The translations under genes and the position numbers were made by a program. A DNA stretch of 64,000 nucleotides from Sphingobium sp. CCH11-B1 (GTDB taxonomy: Bacteria; Pseudomonadota; Alphaproteobacteria; Sphingomonadales; Sphingomonadaceae): the NCBI RefSeq assembly GCF_001556865.1, contig NZ_LSJY01000202.1, forward strand, positions 186,001 to 250,000, written 5' to 3'. The notes under the pieces were generated by a model. It had not been told where the DNA came from and ran no database searches. It saw only the letters and a program-made list of their open reading frames with translations. Within the stretch, counting starts at the first letter, position 1. Every line of letters begins with the position of its first letter. Positions 18,361 through 27,976 of the stretch are shown piece by piece.

Positions 18361-19011
18361 TTACTGGATCACGAAATTGGTGAAGTAGACATTGTCGACG
18401 CCGCCATAGCCGGTCTTCTGCTTCAGCACGTCGTTCACCACGTCGCGAATCTTCTTCTGCAGCATCTGCTTGCCCTGCGGCGTGTCGAGCACTTCCTGCG
18501 GCTGTTGCGCCAGCATCATCAGCACCTGGCTGCGGATGGGCGTTTCATGCTGCTTGACCGCGGCGATCACGCGATAGTCATAATAGGTCGACACCGCGAC
18601 GCTGATCTGGGCAAAGGCGTCCGTGTCCGACATGTTGGACGTGAAGGGCGCCTGCAGCTGGAAATAGGTCGCCTGATAGGCCGCGGGATTGGCGGGCGTG
18701 GGAAGGTCAATGCCCTTGCCCGGCGCATGACCGGCGGACACGGCATGGCTTTCGCCGCCGCCACCGCCATGGCCGCCGCTTTCGCCGGCCCAGCCGTGCG
18801 CGGTCGCGACGGCCTGCGCGTCTTCTCCTGCCAGGACCAGCACGGGCTTGTTGGGGTCCACCTTGGGGCCTTCGGCCTTGGGGCTGAAGAAGCCGGCGGC
18901 ATAGAGCCCGCCAGCCGCGCCTGCGCCACCAACGACCACACCGACGACCAGCAGCAGGATCATCTTCATGCTCCCGCCTTTTTTCTTCTTGGCCTTCGGC
19001 TCGTTGCTCAT
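18361..19011 (-). CDS. fliL: Flagellar basal body-associated protein FliL
   Basis: Inner-membrane protein that surrounds and supports the stator. 216 residues: a basic cytoplasmic tail (KAKKKKGGS), one membrane helix (ILLLVVGVVVGGAGAAGGLY), a flexible linker rich in Gly and His, and a periplasmic domain ending KTGYGGVDNVYFTNFVIQ, the typical FliL end. It lies between fliK and fliM. The 120-base gap before fliM is AT-richer but shows no recognisable promoter. Confidence 0.92.
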   Translation of the reverse strand: MSNEPKAKKKKGGSMKMILLLVVGVVVGGAGAAGGLYAAGFFSPKAEGPKVDPNKPVLVLAGEDAQAVATAHGWAGESGGHGGGGGESHAVSAGHAPGKGIDLPTPANPAAYQATYFQLQAPFTSNMSDTDAFAQISVAVSTYYDYRVIAAVKQHETPIRSQVLMMLAQQPQEVLDTPQGKQMLQKKIRDVVNDVLKQKTGYGGVDNVYFTNFVIQ

Positions 19012-19039
19012 GTCACCTGTCCCCTGAATTCATCGCGGC

Positions 19040-20992
19040 TTACGCATAGCGCGCGCGCGGTGGCTCCACGGCGTGTCCACCGCTCTGCTCATGGTTAAGA
19101 ACGGCCGGATCCCCGCCGCTTTTAGCCGTTGCGCCGAAATTTTCGCGGCCTTGCCCACGCCCCTGCATGTGCGATTGCGCCGACGACTGGCCCCAGCCCT
19201 GTCCCTGCATCGTCCACGCGCCGCCCTGGGACTGCGATCCCGTCGATTGCTGACCGGAAGACTGTGCGCCGGCCCCGTCCGACCGTGACGGTTCGCTCAC
19301 GATATGCGCGCGTTCCACCTTCACGTCGCTGATCCGCACCGCCGCCAGACCCGCGTCCAGCTTCAGCCGGTCGCCTTCCTGCCGCAGCATCTGTTCGGCA
19401 ACGTCGCTGGCGACGGTCAGGCTGACGGCCGCGCCGTCGACACCCTGGCGGATATCGACCTGAACGGGACCGAGCTGCCCGGCGTCGATTCGAAAACGCC
19501 CCTGCGCCCCGTCCGCGGAAAAGCTGGCTATATCGCGCGCCAGGCCATCGATCCACTGCCCCGAGATGCCCATGTCAACGACCTGCGCGCCAAGGCTGGC
19601 CGAAAGATCGACCACGGCGGGCGCGGCAAAAAGCTGCGCCGTTCCTTGGGACATCACCACATGCTGAGACATCAGGGGCATGAACGGCCGGTCCGTCCCC
19701 GTCGGCGTGGCGACAGCGGGGTCGCTGCTCCGCTCCGGCAGCGCCGGGCTGCGGTCGCCTGTCCGATCATGCAGTTGGTCGCGCGCCAGTTGCAGCAGCG
19801 ACAGCGCCTCGGCGATCGAGGGCCGCGACGCGGCATGTGTTGCCCGGATGTCATCCATGCCCGAAGGGACCGGACGCTCCTGTGCCGACATACGCGCATC
19901 GGCCATTGCAGGGGCGACACCAGCACCGGGCTGTGCAGACACAATGGGTGCCGAAGCCGCCTGAAACGTCTGCAGGTCGGTTTTCATGGCCTGGGTGGGA
20001 GCCGGCGGTGATGGCGCATCGGCAATCCGCCGCGACTGGGGTTCGGAGTTGCGCGGCGCCGCCGGGGTTTCGCCTGCGAGAGACCCGTTACCGACAGCTT
20101 TAACGTCGGAATCCTCCGATGGCGCGATTGCCGTGGCGGTCGGGACGACTGTCCCGGCGCCTTCGAGAGGACTCGCTGTCGACGATGCGTCGTCGCTCCG
20201 CGATAAAACCCCGCCGGATTTCGTTGGAACAGCAGGAATGCTGCCCGAACCTCGCTCCGTAGGGGCATCCTTTACGTCAACGCTTCCTGCCGAGGCGGCG
20301 GAAGGCGCAGCAGCGGCGACATTGGAAAGTGGGACGGGAAGAGGCGGAACGAGCTGGGGCGTGGCGACGTCCTTTGGCTGAGCGTCATGGACGTGCCCCA
20401 GGGGTGCGTCGTCCTGCTGACCCGTATCGCGTTCACCCACAGCCTCTTCGATCGTACCTTCATCCAGCCGGGACATCGCCAGGCCGGCGGATGCCCCGGC
20501 TTGGTGTTGCGCGGCGGCGTTGTTCGGCTTCGGCGTTGTTCCGGTAGCCGGCATTGGTTCGGACGCGGAGGGAGGCAAGCTATCGGGCAGCGCCGCATCC
20601 ATGGCCACAGGTGCCGGCACAAGCGGTTCGCTCACCTCGCCCGCCGCCTGATCGGCCATGGGCGGTTGGATCTCGGCTGCTATGGCGGCTTGCGGCGCGC
20701 CATCGACCGGCGGCGCCACCTCCACCGTCACCGGCGGCACCGGCAGCGGCAGCGGCGCGCTTGATCGATCCGGGGGAAGCGCCCCGGTCAAAGGAGAAGG
20801 CGCGGGCGCGGCTTCTGCGTCCAGTTTTGCAGGCGCGGGGGCTTGCCCGGCGGCGGCCTTCAGCATGTCCGTGACGCCGTTCAGCAGGGCGGAAAAGTCG
20901 ATGCCTTCGGCGGCACCGGCGATGGCGGTAGGCGCCTGGCCAACAGCGGTCGCGGGAAATAGCAGCGCCTTCAGGCTGGTCAGCATGTTCAT
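19040..20992 (-). CDS. fliK: Flagellar hook-length control protein FliK
   Basis: Secreted ruler protein that measures the hook and triggers the FlhB switch. 650 residues, mostly Ala/Pro/Ser-rich and poorly conserved. The conserved C-terminal domain is visible at about residues 490-580 (DGAQGRFRIDAGQLGPVQVDI, then LKLDAGLAAVRISDVKVE), with a Gln/Gly-rich tail. Its place between fliJ and fliL supports the call. It is longer than the enteric protein, as is common in this group. Confidence 0.88.
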   Translation of the reverse strand: MNMLTSLKALLFPATAVGQAPTAIAGAAEGIDFSALLNGVTDMLKAAAGQAPAPAKLDAEAAPAPSPLTGALPPDRSSAPLPLPVPPVTVEVAPPVDGAPQAAIAAEIQPPMADQAAGEVSEPLVPAPVAMDAALPDSLPPSASEPMPATGTTPKPNNAAAQHQAGASAGLAMSRLDEGTIEEAVGERDTGQQDDAPLGHVHDAQPKDVATPQLVPPLPVPLSNVAAAAPSAASAGSVDVKDAPTERGSGSIPAVPTKSGGVLSRSDDASSTASPLEGAGTVVPTATAIAPSEDSDVKAVGNGSLAGETPAAPRNSEPQSRRIADAPSPPAPTQAMKTDLQTFQAASAPIVSAQPGAGVAPAMADARMSAQERPVPSGMDDIRATHAASRPSIAEALSLLQLARDQLHDRTGDRSPALPERSSDPAVATPTGTDRPFMPLMSQHVVMSQGTAQLFAAPAVVDLSASLGAQVVDMGISGQWIDGLARDIASFSADGAQGRFRIDAGQLGPVQVDIRQGVDGAAVSLTVASDVAEQMLRQEGDRLKLDAGLAAVRISDVKVERAHIVSEPSRSDGAGAQSSGQQSTGSQSQGGAWTMQGQGWGQSSAQSHMQGRGQGRENFGATAKSGGDPAVLNHEQSGGHAVEPPRARYA

Positions 20993-20996
20993 GTCT

Positions 20997-21422
20997 TTAT
21001 GCCCCCTCTGTCCGTTGCATGCGGCGATAGCGCGGCAGCGCGGCCAGCTTGTTTTCGCGCCATTCCTCCAGGTTCGCGCGGGCGCGGTCCTTGAGGCGCG
21101 TGGCGATTTCCTTTTCGCGGTTCGCCGCGAGCGTCAGCCCTTCCTTGGTCTCGACCTTCTTCTGCGCATCATAGAGCGCGCCGTCGAGTTGACGTCCGGC
21201 CTTCTCCAGCCGGGTCGCCAGTTCCTGCATCGCAGCGAAGGAAGCGCCGGTCGCAAGTCCCTGCGATTCGAACAACTCGTTGCGCACGCGGGCGAGCCGT
21301 TCGATATTGTGCGCGATGCCTGCCGCCTCGTCGCGCGCGCGCGCCGTTTCGGCGACGGCCATGGCATGCTGCACATGGCGGACGCGCAATACGCGCTGGC
21401 GGCGGCCTACCATCCCCTTCAT
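20997..21422 (-). CDS. fliJ: Flagellar export stalk/chaperone protein FliJ
   Basis: A 141-residue, almost wholly charged helical protein expected to form the antiparallel coiled coil that plugs the FliI hexamer. Segments such as NIERLARVRNELFES and EKEIATRLKDRARANLEEWRE show heptad-like repeats. It overlaps the fliI stop by four bases and precedes fliK by four bases. FliJ is poorly conserved, so position carries much of the weight. Confidence 0.85.
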   Translation of the reverse strand: MKGMVGRRQRVLRVRHVQHAMAVAETARARDEAAGIAHNIERLARVRNELFESQGLATGASFAAMQELATRLEKAGRQLDGALYDAQKKVETKEGLTLAANREKEIATRLKDRARANLEEWRENKLAALPRYRRMQRTEGA

Positions 21423-22747
21423 GCGCCGAAGCCTGCGACGAGCGCGTCGGCGCTGGCGACAAGATCGACGCGGCTCTTCTGATCCTGCCGGATGAAGTCC
21501 AACATGTCCTGACGGCGGCGCACCGCCTCGTCGATCACGGGATCGTTGCCCGGGCGATAGGCACCCATCAGGATGAGATCGCGATTTTCCTCGTAGGCGG
21601 CCCAGAGGCGGCGATAGCCCGCCGCCGCCTGCCGATGTTCGTCATCCACCACATCGGCCATGACGCGCGACAGGGATTTGCCGATGTCGATGGCGGGAAA
21701 GATCGCCTGTTCCGAAAGATGCCGGGACAGCACGAAATGCCCGTCGACGATGGCGCGCGCTGCATCGACGATGGGGTCGTCGGTGTCGTCGCCATCGGCC
21801 AGGACGGTGTAGAGCGCGGTGATCGACCCGCCAGTGCGGGTATCCACCCCCGCCCGTTCCACCAGGCGCGGGATCAGGGCGAGTGCGGAGGGCGGATAGC
21901 CTTTCATCGCGGGCGGTTCGCCCAGGGCCAGCCCGATCTCACGCTGGGCATGGGCACAGCGGGTCAGGCTGTCGATCAGGAGCAGCACCTTCTTGCCCCG
22001 CGCGCGGAAGTATTCGGCGATGGCGGTGGCGCGGGCGGCGGCGCGCAGGCGCAGCACGGGCGGATGATCGGCGGGCACGGCGACGACGATGGACTTGTGC
22101 ATCGCGCCCTTGAGCTTGGTTTCTAGGAAATCACTGACTTCGCGGCCGCGTTCGCCGATCAGTCCGGTCACGACGATATCGGCTTCGGCCCCGGCGATCA
22201 TCTGGCCCATCAGCACCGATTTGCCCACGCCCGATCCAGCGATGATGGCGATGCGCTGGCCGCGCCCGGCGGTCAGCAGCGCATTGACGGCGCGAACGCC
22301 AAGATCGAAAGGTTCGGTGACCCGTCCCCGGTCCAGGACATTGCCCTTGACGCCGTTGAGCGGCCACAGCCCACCGGCGATGATCGGCCCCTTGCGGTCG
22401 AGCGGCTGGCCCATGGCGTCGATGACCCGGCCGATGAGGCCGTCGCCCACCTGCACCATATTGGCCTGGCTGTCCGGTTCGACGCGGATGCCGTTTTCCA
22501 GCGGCGCGTCGGCGTCGAGCGGCACCAGCAGCGTGCGGTCGCCGCGAAAGCCCACCACCTCGGCCCGGCAGACGGACCCGTCGCTGGCCAATACGCGCGC
22601 GCCCGAACCGATCGGACGGCGAAAGCCGCTGACTTCCAGCATCCCGGCGTCATGGCTGACCAGGCGGCCGACATGGCGCGGCGCGCGATTCTGCACCTGA
22701 AGGTGATCGAACAGGCTTTCCGCCTGCATCAGCGCCGCGCGGATCAT
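21419..22747 (-). CDS. fliI: Flagellar export ATPase FliI
   Basis: ATPase that releases substrates from chaperones at the export gate. 442 residues from the ATG at 22747, which overlaps the fliH stop (ATGA). Walker A GSGVGKSV is at residues 171-178, Walker B is in KVLLLIDSLTR, and GERGREVSDFLE is typical of the flagellar/virulence ATPase family. The frame is open 72 bases further upstream, but that lies in fliH. Confidence 0.96.
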   Translation of the reverse strand: MIRAALMQAESLFDHLQVQNRAPRHVGRLVSHDAGMLEVSGFRRPIGSGARVLASDGSVCRAEVVGFRGDRTLLVPLDADAPLENGIRVEPDSQANMVQVGDGLIGRVIDAMGQPLDRKGPIIAGGLWPLNGVKGNVLDRGRVTEPFDLGVRAVNALLTAGRGQRIAIIAGSGVGKSVLMGQMIAGAEADIVVTGLIGERGREVSDFLETKLKGAMHKSIVVAVPADHPPVLRLRAAARATAIAEYFRARGKKVLLLIDSLTRCAHAQREIGLALGEPPAMKGYPPSALALIPRLVERAGVDTRTGGSITALYTVLADGDDTDDPIVDAARAIVDGHFVLSRHLSEQAIFPAIDIGKSLSRVMADVVDDEHRQAAAGYRRLWAAYEENRDLILMGAYRPGNDPVIDEAVRRRQDMLDFIRQDQKSRVDLVASADALVAGFGA

Positions 22748-23439
22748 GCCTTCCCTTCCATATCGTCGAGCAATGCCCGCAAACGGGAGAGGCGCACGTC
22801 CGGACCGTCCTCGACCCACCCATCGGCGGTTTCAAGCCGCACGCAGCCGCGCTGCATCGTCTTGTCCGCGACCAGGGGCACGCCGATCGCCTCGTCCTTC
22901 AACAGGTCTGCGTCTTCGGGATGGACGTGCAGCGCGCTGCGGTCCTGATTGCTCTCGATGAAGGCGGCGACCGTGTCGCAGCGCTGCACCAGCCGCTCCA
23001 TGTCGATCTCGACCTCGCCGACAATCTGTTCGACGAGGCGCACGACCGTGGCCGACAACATGGTGGACAGCATGCCGCTCGGCGCGGGCGAAAGCATCTC
23101 CAGCGCCTCGGCCAGCCGGGCCTGCGCCTCGACATCGGCGGCATGGCCTTCGGATGTGATGCGGCACCCTTCCTCGAACCCCATGGTGAAGGCTTCCATC
23201 CGCGCTTCTTCCATCGCGTCGACGGGCTCCGCCGACATCAGTTCGCCGCGCAGCGCGGCGGTCTGCTGTCCGGCTGGCGCGGTGTACAGACTGCGGAATC
23301 CGCCCTCTACCGGCCGGAACCCGGCGACCGCGACGGGCGCTGCATCATGGGTGATCTCTGCGCCCCAGATTCGTCCTGTTGGCGCATTTTCCGTGTCTTC
23401 GGCAAAAAGCCGACTTGAAAATGCGTTAGACAAAGTCAT
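22744..23439 (-). CDS. fliH: Flagellar assembly protein FliH
   Basis: Regulator and tether of the FliI ATPase, 231 residues. The N-terminus is variable; the middle has a helical EEARMEAFTMGFEEG stretch, the family signature. The C-terminus (VVRLVEQIVGEVEIDMERL, then the ALHVHPEDADLL segment) matches the FliI-binding domain. The ATG at 23439 has GGAAAGG upstream and overlaps the fliG 3' end by 14 bases. Confidence 0.88.
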   Translation of the reverse strand: MTLSNAFSSRLFAEDTENAPTGRIWGAEITHDAAPVAVAGFRPVEGGFRSLYTAPAGQQTAALRGELMSAEPVDAMEEARMEAFTMGFEEGCRITSEGHAADVEAQARLAEALEMLSPAPSGMLSTMLSATVVRLVEQIVGEVEIDMERLVQRCDTVAAFIESNQDRSALHVHPEDADLLKDEAIGVPLVADKTMQRGCVRLETADGWVEDGPDVRLSRLRALLDDMEGKA

Positions 23440-24442
23440 TGCCCTTTCCGCCAAGCATGATGGTGCCGGCGTCGGCCATGCGGCGCGCGGTGGCGATGAT
23501 CAGCTTTTGCGCGTCGATCACTTCGGCAAGGCGGATGGGTCCGCGTTCCTCGATCTCGTCGGCAATGGCCTGCGCGGCGCGGGCGGACATGGAACCGAAT
23601 ATCTTGGCCTTCAGCATGTCGTTCGCGCCCTTCAGCGCCACGACCAGCACGCTGCTGTCGATCGTGCGCATCAGCGTGCCCAGATTCTTGTCGTCCATGT
23701 CGATGAGGTTGTCGAAGACGAACATCTCCTCCTCGATGGTCTGGGCGATCATCTTGTCGCGCTTGGCGACGGCCTTCATGATCCGCTGCTCATTGTCCTT
23801 GCGGACATTGTTCATGATCGCGGCCGCTTCGACCGTGCCGCCGCGCTGCGATGCCGCGCCCTGTTTGTTGACCGGGCCGCGCAGCAGCAGGTTCTCCAGA
23901 TCCTCCAGCGCCTCGTTCGACACCGGGCCGAGCGTGGCGATGCGATAGACGATCTCTTCCTGATATTCGGAAGGCAGCAGTTGCAGCACGTCGGCAGCGA
24001 CCGGCGCTTCGAGATGGGCGAGCACGATCGCCATGATCTGCGGATGCTCCGCCTCGATCAGCACGGCGATTTCCTTCGCGTCCATCCACTTCAGCATTTC
24101 CAGCTGGGTGGACCGGGTCGGCGGGGTGATGCGCGCCAGGATCGTCTCCGCGCGCTCCTCGCCCAGAGCCTTGGTCATCGCGCCGCGAATATGCCGGGTC
24201 GCGCCATAGCCGATGGTGGTGCGCTTTTTCGCCTTGTTGACGAAATGGTCCAGCGCCTCGTTCACTTCCTCGGGTTCGACATCCTGCACGTCATACATGG
24301 CGTAACCGAGCTGACGCACTTCGTCGGGTTCCAGGCGGGAAAGGATTTGCGCGGCCTCGTCCTCGTCGAACAGCATCAGGAGGACCGCGGCGGCGGCGCT
24401 GCCCTTGAGCGCCTCGGGACGGCCGGGGACGATCTCAGGCAT
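23426..24442 (-). CDS. fliG: Flagellar motor switch protein FliG
   Basis: Rotor protein that contacts the stator and generates torque. 338 residues with the three FliG domains. The N-terminal part binds FliF; the middle contains EHPQIMAIVLAHLEAPVAADVL, the family EHPQ motif; the C-terminal torque domain follows. Charged residues of the torque helix are seen in the segment after FVFDNLIDMDDKNLGTLMR. It overlaps the fliF 3' end by eight bases. Confidence 0.97.
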   Translation of the reverse strand: MPEIVPGRPEALKGSAAAAVLLMLFDEDEAAQILSRLEPDEVRQLGYAMYDVQDVEPEEVNEALDHFVNKAKKRTTIGYGATRHIRGAMTKALGEERAETILARITPPTRSTQLEMLKWMDAKEIAVLIEAEHPQIMAIVLAHLEAPVAADVLQLLPSEYQEEIVYRIATLGPVSNEALEDLENLLLRGPVNKQGAASQRGGTVEAAAIMNNVRKDNEQRIMKAVAKRDKMIAQTIEEEMFVFDNLIDMDDKNLGTLMRTIDSSVLVVALKGANDMLKAKIFGSMSARAAQAIADEIEERGPIRLAEVIDAQKLIIATARRMADAGTIMLGGKGNDFV

Positions 24443-26204
24443 TTTCCTTTTCCTTCTTGGCTTCCTTCAGAAGGTCGCGGACGACGAGCGCCGCGCGGTC
24501 AGGATCCTGCTTCACGAAGTTGCGGATCAGGTCAGCGCGCTGGGCATAGTCATAGGTGGAGGAAATCATGTCGAGCGTGACCTTCGGCTCGCCCCCGCTC
24601 ATGGTGGCGACGGCGGCCTGGCGGGACAATTCGCCTGAAATCTCGCGGCCGATGCGCTGTCCGGCTTCGGCGCTCTGTTCGCTGGCGGCGGCCTGGGCCG
24701 CGGCGCGGCGCTTGAGCAGCGGACGGCCAATACCGAAGATGACCAGCAGCGCGACCAGCAGGGCGGAAATGTTGCGGGCCAGCGGCGCGATCCAGTCCGC
24801 TTCATACCATGGGGCGGCAACCACCGCTTCCTTGACGAAGCTGCGCGACGACAGCGCGACCACGTCGCCACGCGCCTGATCGAAGCCGACAGCGCCCTTC
24901 ACCAGCGCTTCCAGTGCCGCGATCTCCTGCGCCGAGCGGGGCTTGCCATCGGGGCCATTGTCCAGCGCGACCGCCACGGACAGCCGCTTGACAGTGCCGA
25001 TCGCATCCTTGGTCACGGACACTTCACGGCCCAGTTCGAAGCTGCGGTTGAAGGTTTCCTCGGTCTTCATCAGCGGATTGGGCGGCGTGCCGGGCTGCCC
25101 CGCCTGCGCGCCCTGCGCCGTTTGCCCCTGCGCCACGGCTTGACCGTTCGGATTGGTCTGCGTCACGGTCGGATTGACCGGCGCCTGGTTGCTGAGAGCG
25201 CCCGGAATGCCGGAAGCCTCCCCAGCGCCCTGTCCGCGCGGATCGGACGCCCAGCTGCCGGTTTCGGCGCGCAGGCGCGCCTCATCCTGCGGATAGGTTT
25301 CGCGCGTCGCCTGGCGCTCGGCGAAATTCAGCTCAGCATGCACCTCGGTCGAAAAATTGCCCTGCCCCAGGATCGGGGTCAGCAGCGCGATCACCGACTG
25401 GCGATAGCGATCCTCCATCTTCGACTGGACGGCAAGCTGACGATCGTCGGCGGCATTGCCGTCATTGTTGCTCAGCAGGCGGCCATTCTGGTCCACCAGC
25501 GAAATGTCGTCCGGGCTCAGTTCCGGGATGGAGGAGGCGACGAGATGGACGATGGCGCTCACCTGCTGGTCGGTCAGCGTACGACCGTTGGCGAGGCGCA
25601 ACATGACGGACGCGGACGGCTTCGCCCGATCCCGCAGGAAAACGCTGGGCGGTTCGACCGCGAGGTGCACCTTGGCGCTCTCCACGCTGTCGATCGCCTC
25701 GATCGTGCGGGCGAGGTCCATTTCCCGGGCGGAGCGCAGCTTTTCGCCCTCCACCGCCCGGCTCGCGCCCATGGGCAGGCTGTCGATCATGCTGTTGCCG
25801 TCGGGCGCACTCTTGGGCAGGCCCTGGGCGGCGAGCATCATCTTCGCCTTGAAATAATCGCCCTCGCCAACGGTCATCGCGCCGCTATTGTCGAAGTCAT
25901 ATTTGATGCCGTTCTGGTCCAGCACCTGCGCCACCGCCGACTTGTCGGCATCGGGCAGGCCGCGGAACAGGTCGCGCTGCGGCGGTTCGCGCAGCGCCAG
26001 CCAGGCCGCGCCGGCGACCGCGACCGTGCCGAGCAGGCCGATCAGCGGCAGGCTCTTGGCAACCGCAGGCTGTTTGATGAAGCCTGTGAAGCGCGCCTTG
26101 ATGGCGTCCATGCCCTTGGGTCCGCTTCCGAAGGATGCGGCCGGGGCGGCGGGCAGAGCGGGCGCAGCGGCGCCGACCGAGGTGGAGAGTGCGTTCTCGC
26201 TCAT
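24435..26204 (-). CDS. fliF: Flagellar MS-ring protein FliF
   Basis: Builds the membrane ring on which the flagellum starts. 589 residues with two membrane helices: SLPLIGLLGTVAVAGAAWLA near residue 55, and a second near residue 490. The large periplasmic part has the YscJ-like lipoprotein fold (DLARTIEAIDSVESAKVHLA). The C-terminus (YDYAQRADLIRNFVKQDPDRAA) is the FliG-binding tail. It follows fliE after three bases. Confidence 0.97.
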   Translation of the reverse strand: MSENALSTSVGAAAPALPAAPAASFGSGPKGMDAIKARFTGFIKQPAVAKSLPLIGLLGTVAVAGAAWLALREPPQRDLFRGLPDADKSAVAQVLDQNGIKYDFDNSGAMTVGEGDYFKAKMMLAAQGLPKSAPDGNSMIDSLPMGASRAVEGEKLRSAREMDLARTIEAIDSVESAKVHLAVEPPSVFLRDRAKPSASVMLRLANGRTLTDQQVSAIVHLVASSIPELSPDDISLVDQNGRLLSNNDGNAADDRQLAVQSKMEDRYRQSVIALLTPILGQGNFSTEVHAELNFAERQATRETYPQDEARLRAETGSWASDPRGQGAGEASGIPGALSNQAPVNPTVTQTNPNGQAVAQGQTAQGAQAGQPGTPPNPLMKTEETFNRSFELGREVSVTKDAIGTVKRLSVAVALDNGPDGKPRSAQEIAALEALVKGAVGFDQARGDVVALSSRSFVKEAVVAAPWYEADWIAPLARNISALLVALLVIFGIGRPLLKRRAAAQAAASEQSAEAGQRIGREISGELSRQAAVATMSGGEPKVTLDMISSTYDYAQRADLIRNFVKQDPDRAALVVRDLLKEAKKEKENA

Positions 26205-26207
26205 CGT

Positions 26208-26573
26208 TTATACCGGCATGCTCATGATGTCCTTGTAAGCGGACAGGAGTTTGTTGCGGACCTGAAGGGTCGCTTCGAAGCTGACCGACGCCTGCTGCTT
26301 GGCCAGCATCACGGCGGCAATGTCCGTGGTTTCGCCCCGTTCGAACGCGGCGGCGGCTTCGCCGGCCTGGTTCTGGAGGCCATTGACTTGCTGCAGTGCG
26401 TTGCTGAGCGCTTCGGTGAAGGCACCGGGCTTGGCGTCCTGCGCGCCGCCAATCGGAGCGTTGCCGCCGACAGCGCCGGCCGAGGACACGTCGCGAAGCG
26501 CGGCGTTTTTCTGCAGGATAGCGTTGCGGATCGCCATCACGCTGTCAGTGGGTGACATGCCGTTGATCGCCAT
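26208..26573 (-). CDS. fliE: Flagellar hook-basal body protein FliE
   Basis: Links the MS ring to the rod. The 121-residue protein has the characteristic C-terminal half: ALQQVNGLQNQAGEAAAAFE, then DIAAVMLAKQQASVSFEATL, then VRNKLLSAYKDIMSMPV. The middle is a Gly/Ala-rich linker. It lies 14 bases after the regulator gene, so the early operon is regulator-fliE-fliF-fliG and onwards with no separate promoter visible. Confidence 0.94.
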   Translation of the reverse strand: MAINGMSPTDSVMAIRNAILQKNAALRDVSSAGAVGGNAPIGGAQDAKPGAFTEALSNALQQVNGLQNQAGEAAAAFERGETTDIAAVMLAKQQASVSFEATLQVRNKLLSAYKDIMSMPV

Positions 26574-26587
26574 GGTTCAGCGCTCCT

Positions 26588-27865
26588 TCAAGCCGCGGCC
26601 AACTCGCGCATCTCGGCGAGCCGGTAGCGCAGCGTGCGTTCGGAAATGCCCAGCTTGCGGGCGGCGGCGGCACGGTGACCGTCCGTTTCGCGCAGGGCGG
26701 TGCGGATCGCCTCCAGCTTGGAATGGCGGGCGACGTCGCGCAGCCGGATGGGCTCGGCGGGCGCCAGGGAGGCGGGAGCAAAGATCGGTTGCGCGATCAC
26801 GGGCGCGATTTGCGGAGCCGATCCCATGTGCAGGTCGCCTGCCTCGATCCGGTCGCCGTCGCGCAGCACCAACGCGCGCTGGAGGATATTGCCAAGCTCG
26901 CGGGCGTTGCCGGGCCAGCCATGGGCGGCCAGCTTGTCGATCGCGTCGGCGGTCGGCCAGACGAGGCCGGCCTTGCCCATGTCGGACAGGCGCAAGAGCA
27001 TGGCGGCGGTGATGGCGCTCACGTCGCCGCGCCGCTGGTTGAGCGGACGCAGTTCCAGCGGCATGACGTTGAGGCGCCAGTAAAGGTCTTCACGGAAGCG
27101 GCCTGCGGCGACTTCCTCGGCAAGATTGCGGTTGCAGGCGGCAACGACACGGACATTGACCGGCACCGGATGGGTCGCGCCGACCGGCAGCACTTCGCCT
27201 TCCTGCAACGCGCGCAGCAGCTTGGCCTGGAGAGCGATCGGCAGTTCAGCGATTTCGTCGAGAAACAGCGTGCCGCCATCGGCCGCCAGGAAAAGGCCGT
27301 CCGACGCGTTGGCCGCGCCGGTGAAGCTGCCCTTCTTGTGGCCGAAGAGCATGGCTTCCATCATGGTTTCGGGAAGCGCGGCGCAATTGACGGCGATGAA
27401 GTCGTGGTCGGCGCGACCGGACTGGGCGTGAAGGAATCGGGCCATCCCTTCCTTGCCCGTGCCGGTGTCGCCCTGGATCAGGACGGTGGCGTCGCTGCGC
27501 GCGACCCGGCCGGCCAGCGTCATGAGACGCGCGCTGCCCGCGTCGCCGACGGCGGGGACGAAGGCGGGGCGCGCCAGTTCGGCGATCAGGGCGAAGGCGA
27601 AGCCCATGTCCGCGATGCCGAAGGCGACCCGCGCAGGCAGGCCGTTCGCCGCGGCGACGAGCGACGGGGCGCCGTCGACAAGCGTGATCAGGATGTCGCG
27701 ATGGGTGGCATGACCGATTTCGGTCGCCAGCAGCACGCGGCGGCTCTCTTTGTCGCGCGGGCTGGCGGCATCCACGATCCGCACGGCGTAGAGCGCATTT
27801 TCGAGCCAGTGCTGCAGCCCGGGAACGAGCGCGCAGACGCCACGGCTCACGTCAAGCGATGACAT
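26588..27865 (-). CDS. Sigma-54 enhancer-binding flagellar regulator (FlbD/FlrC-like)
   Basis: AAA+ activator of sigma-54 RNA polymerase, likely the regulator of the class of flagellar promoters in this window. 425 residues from the ATG at 27865. Walker A GDTGTGKE is at 132-139, the sigma-54 contact loop reads GSFTGA (179-184) instead of the common GAFTGA, Walker B GTLFLDEI is at 198-205, and the arginine finger is in FREDLYWRLNV. A Fis-type helix-turn-helix (HRAAAARKLGISERTLRYRL) closes the protein. The N-terminal ~110 residues do not show the Asp/Lys set of a receiver domain, so phosphorylation control is doubtful. Confidence 0.92.
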   Translation of the reverse strand: MSSLDVSRGVCALVPGLQHWLENALYAVRIVDAASPRDKESRRVLLATEIGHATHRDILITLVDGAPSLVAAANGLPARVAFGIADMGFAFALIAELARPAFVPAVGDAGSARLMTLAGRVARSDATVLIQGDTGTGKEGMARFLHAQSGRADHDFIAVNCAALPETMMEAMLFGHKKGSFTGAANASDGLFLAADGGTLFLDEIAELPIALQAKLLRALQEGEVLPVGATHPVPVNVRVVAACNRNLAEEVAAGRFREDLYWRLNVMPLELRPLNQRRGDVSAITAAMLLRLSDMGKAGLVWPTADAIDKLAAHGWPGNARELGNILQRALVLRDGDRIEAGDLHMGSAPQIAPVIAQPIFAPASLAPAEPIRLRDVARHSKLEAIRTALRETDGHRAAAARKLGISERTLRYRLAEMRELAAA

Positions 27866-27921
27866 GAACAGAAACCCCAAATTCCACTGGCTTGTACCCC
27901 CGTACGCCCCAGGCACCTTCG

Positions 27922-27962
27922 ATGGTTAATGTTTACCCCGTGCGTGGTTATCAGATGGTTAA
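27922..27962. promoter_or_regulatory. Two ATGGTTAA octamers between the regulator gene and fliC
   Basis: ATGGTTAA occurs at 27922-27929 and again at 27955-27962, same orientation, 33 bases apart, each followed by TG. Read on the other strand it is TTAACCAT, a sequence known in alphaproteobacteria as a CtrA/SciP half-site. The copies lie 57-97 bases upstream of the regulator start. That CtrA controls the regulator gene here is inference. Confidence 0.5.
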
Positions 27963-27976
27963 TGCCGTCCGGCAGC

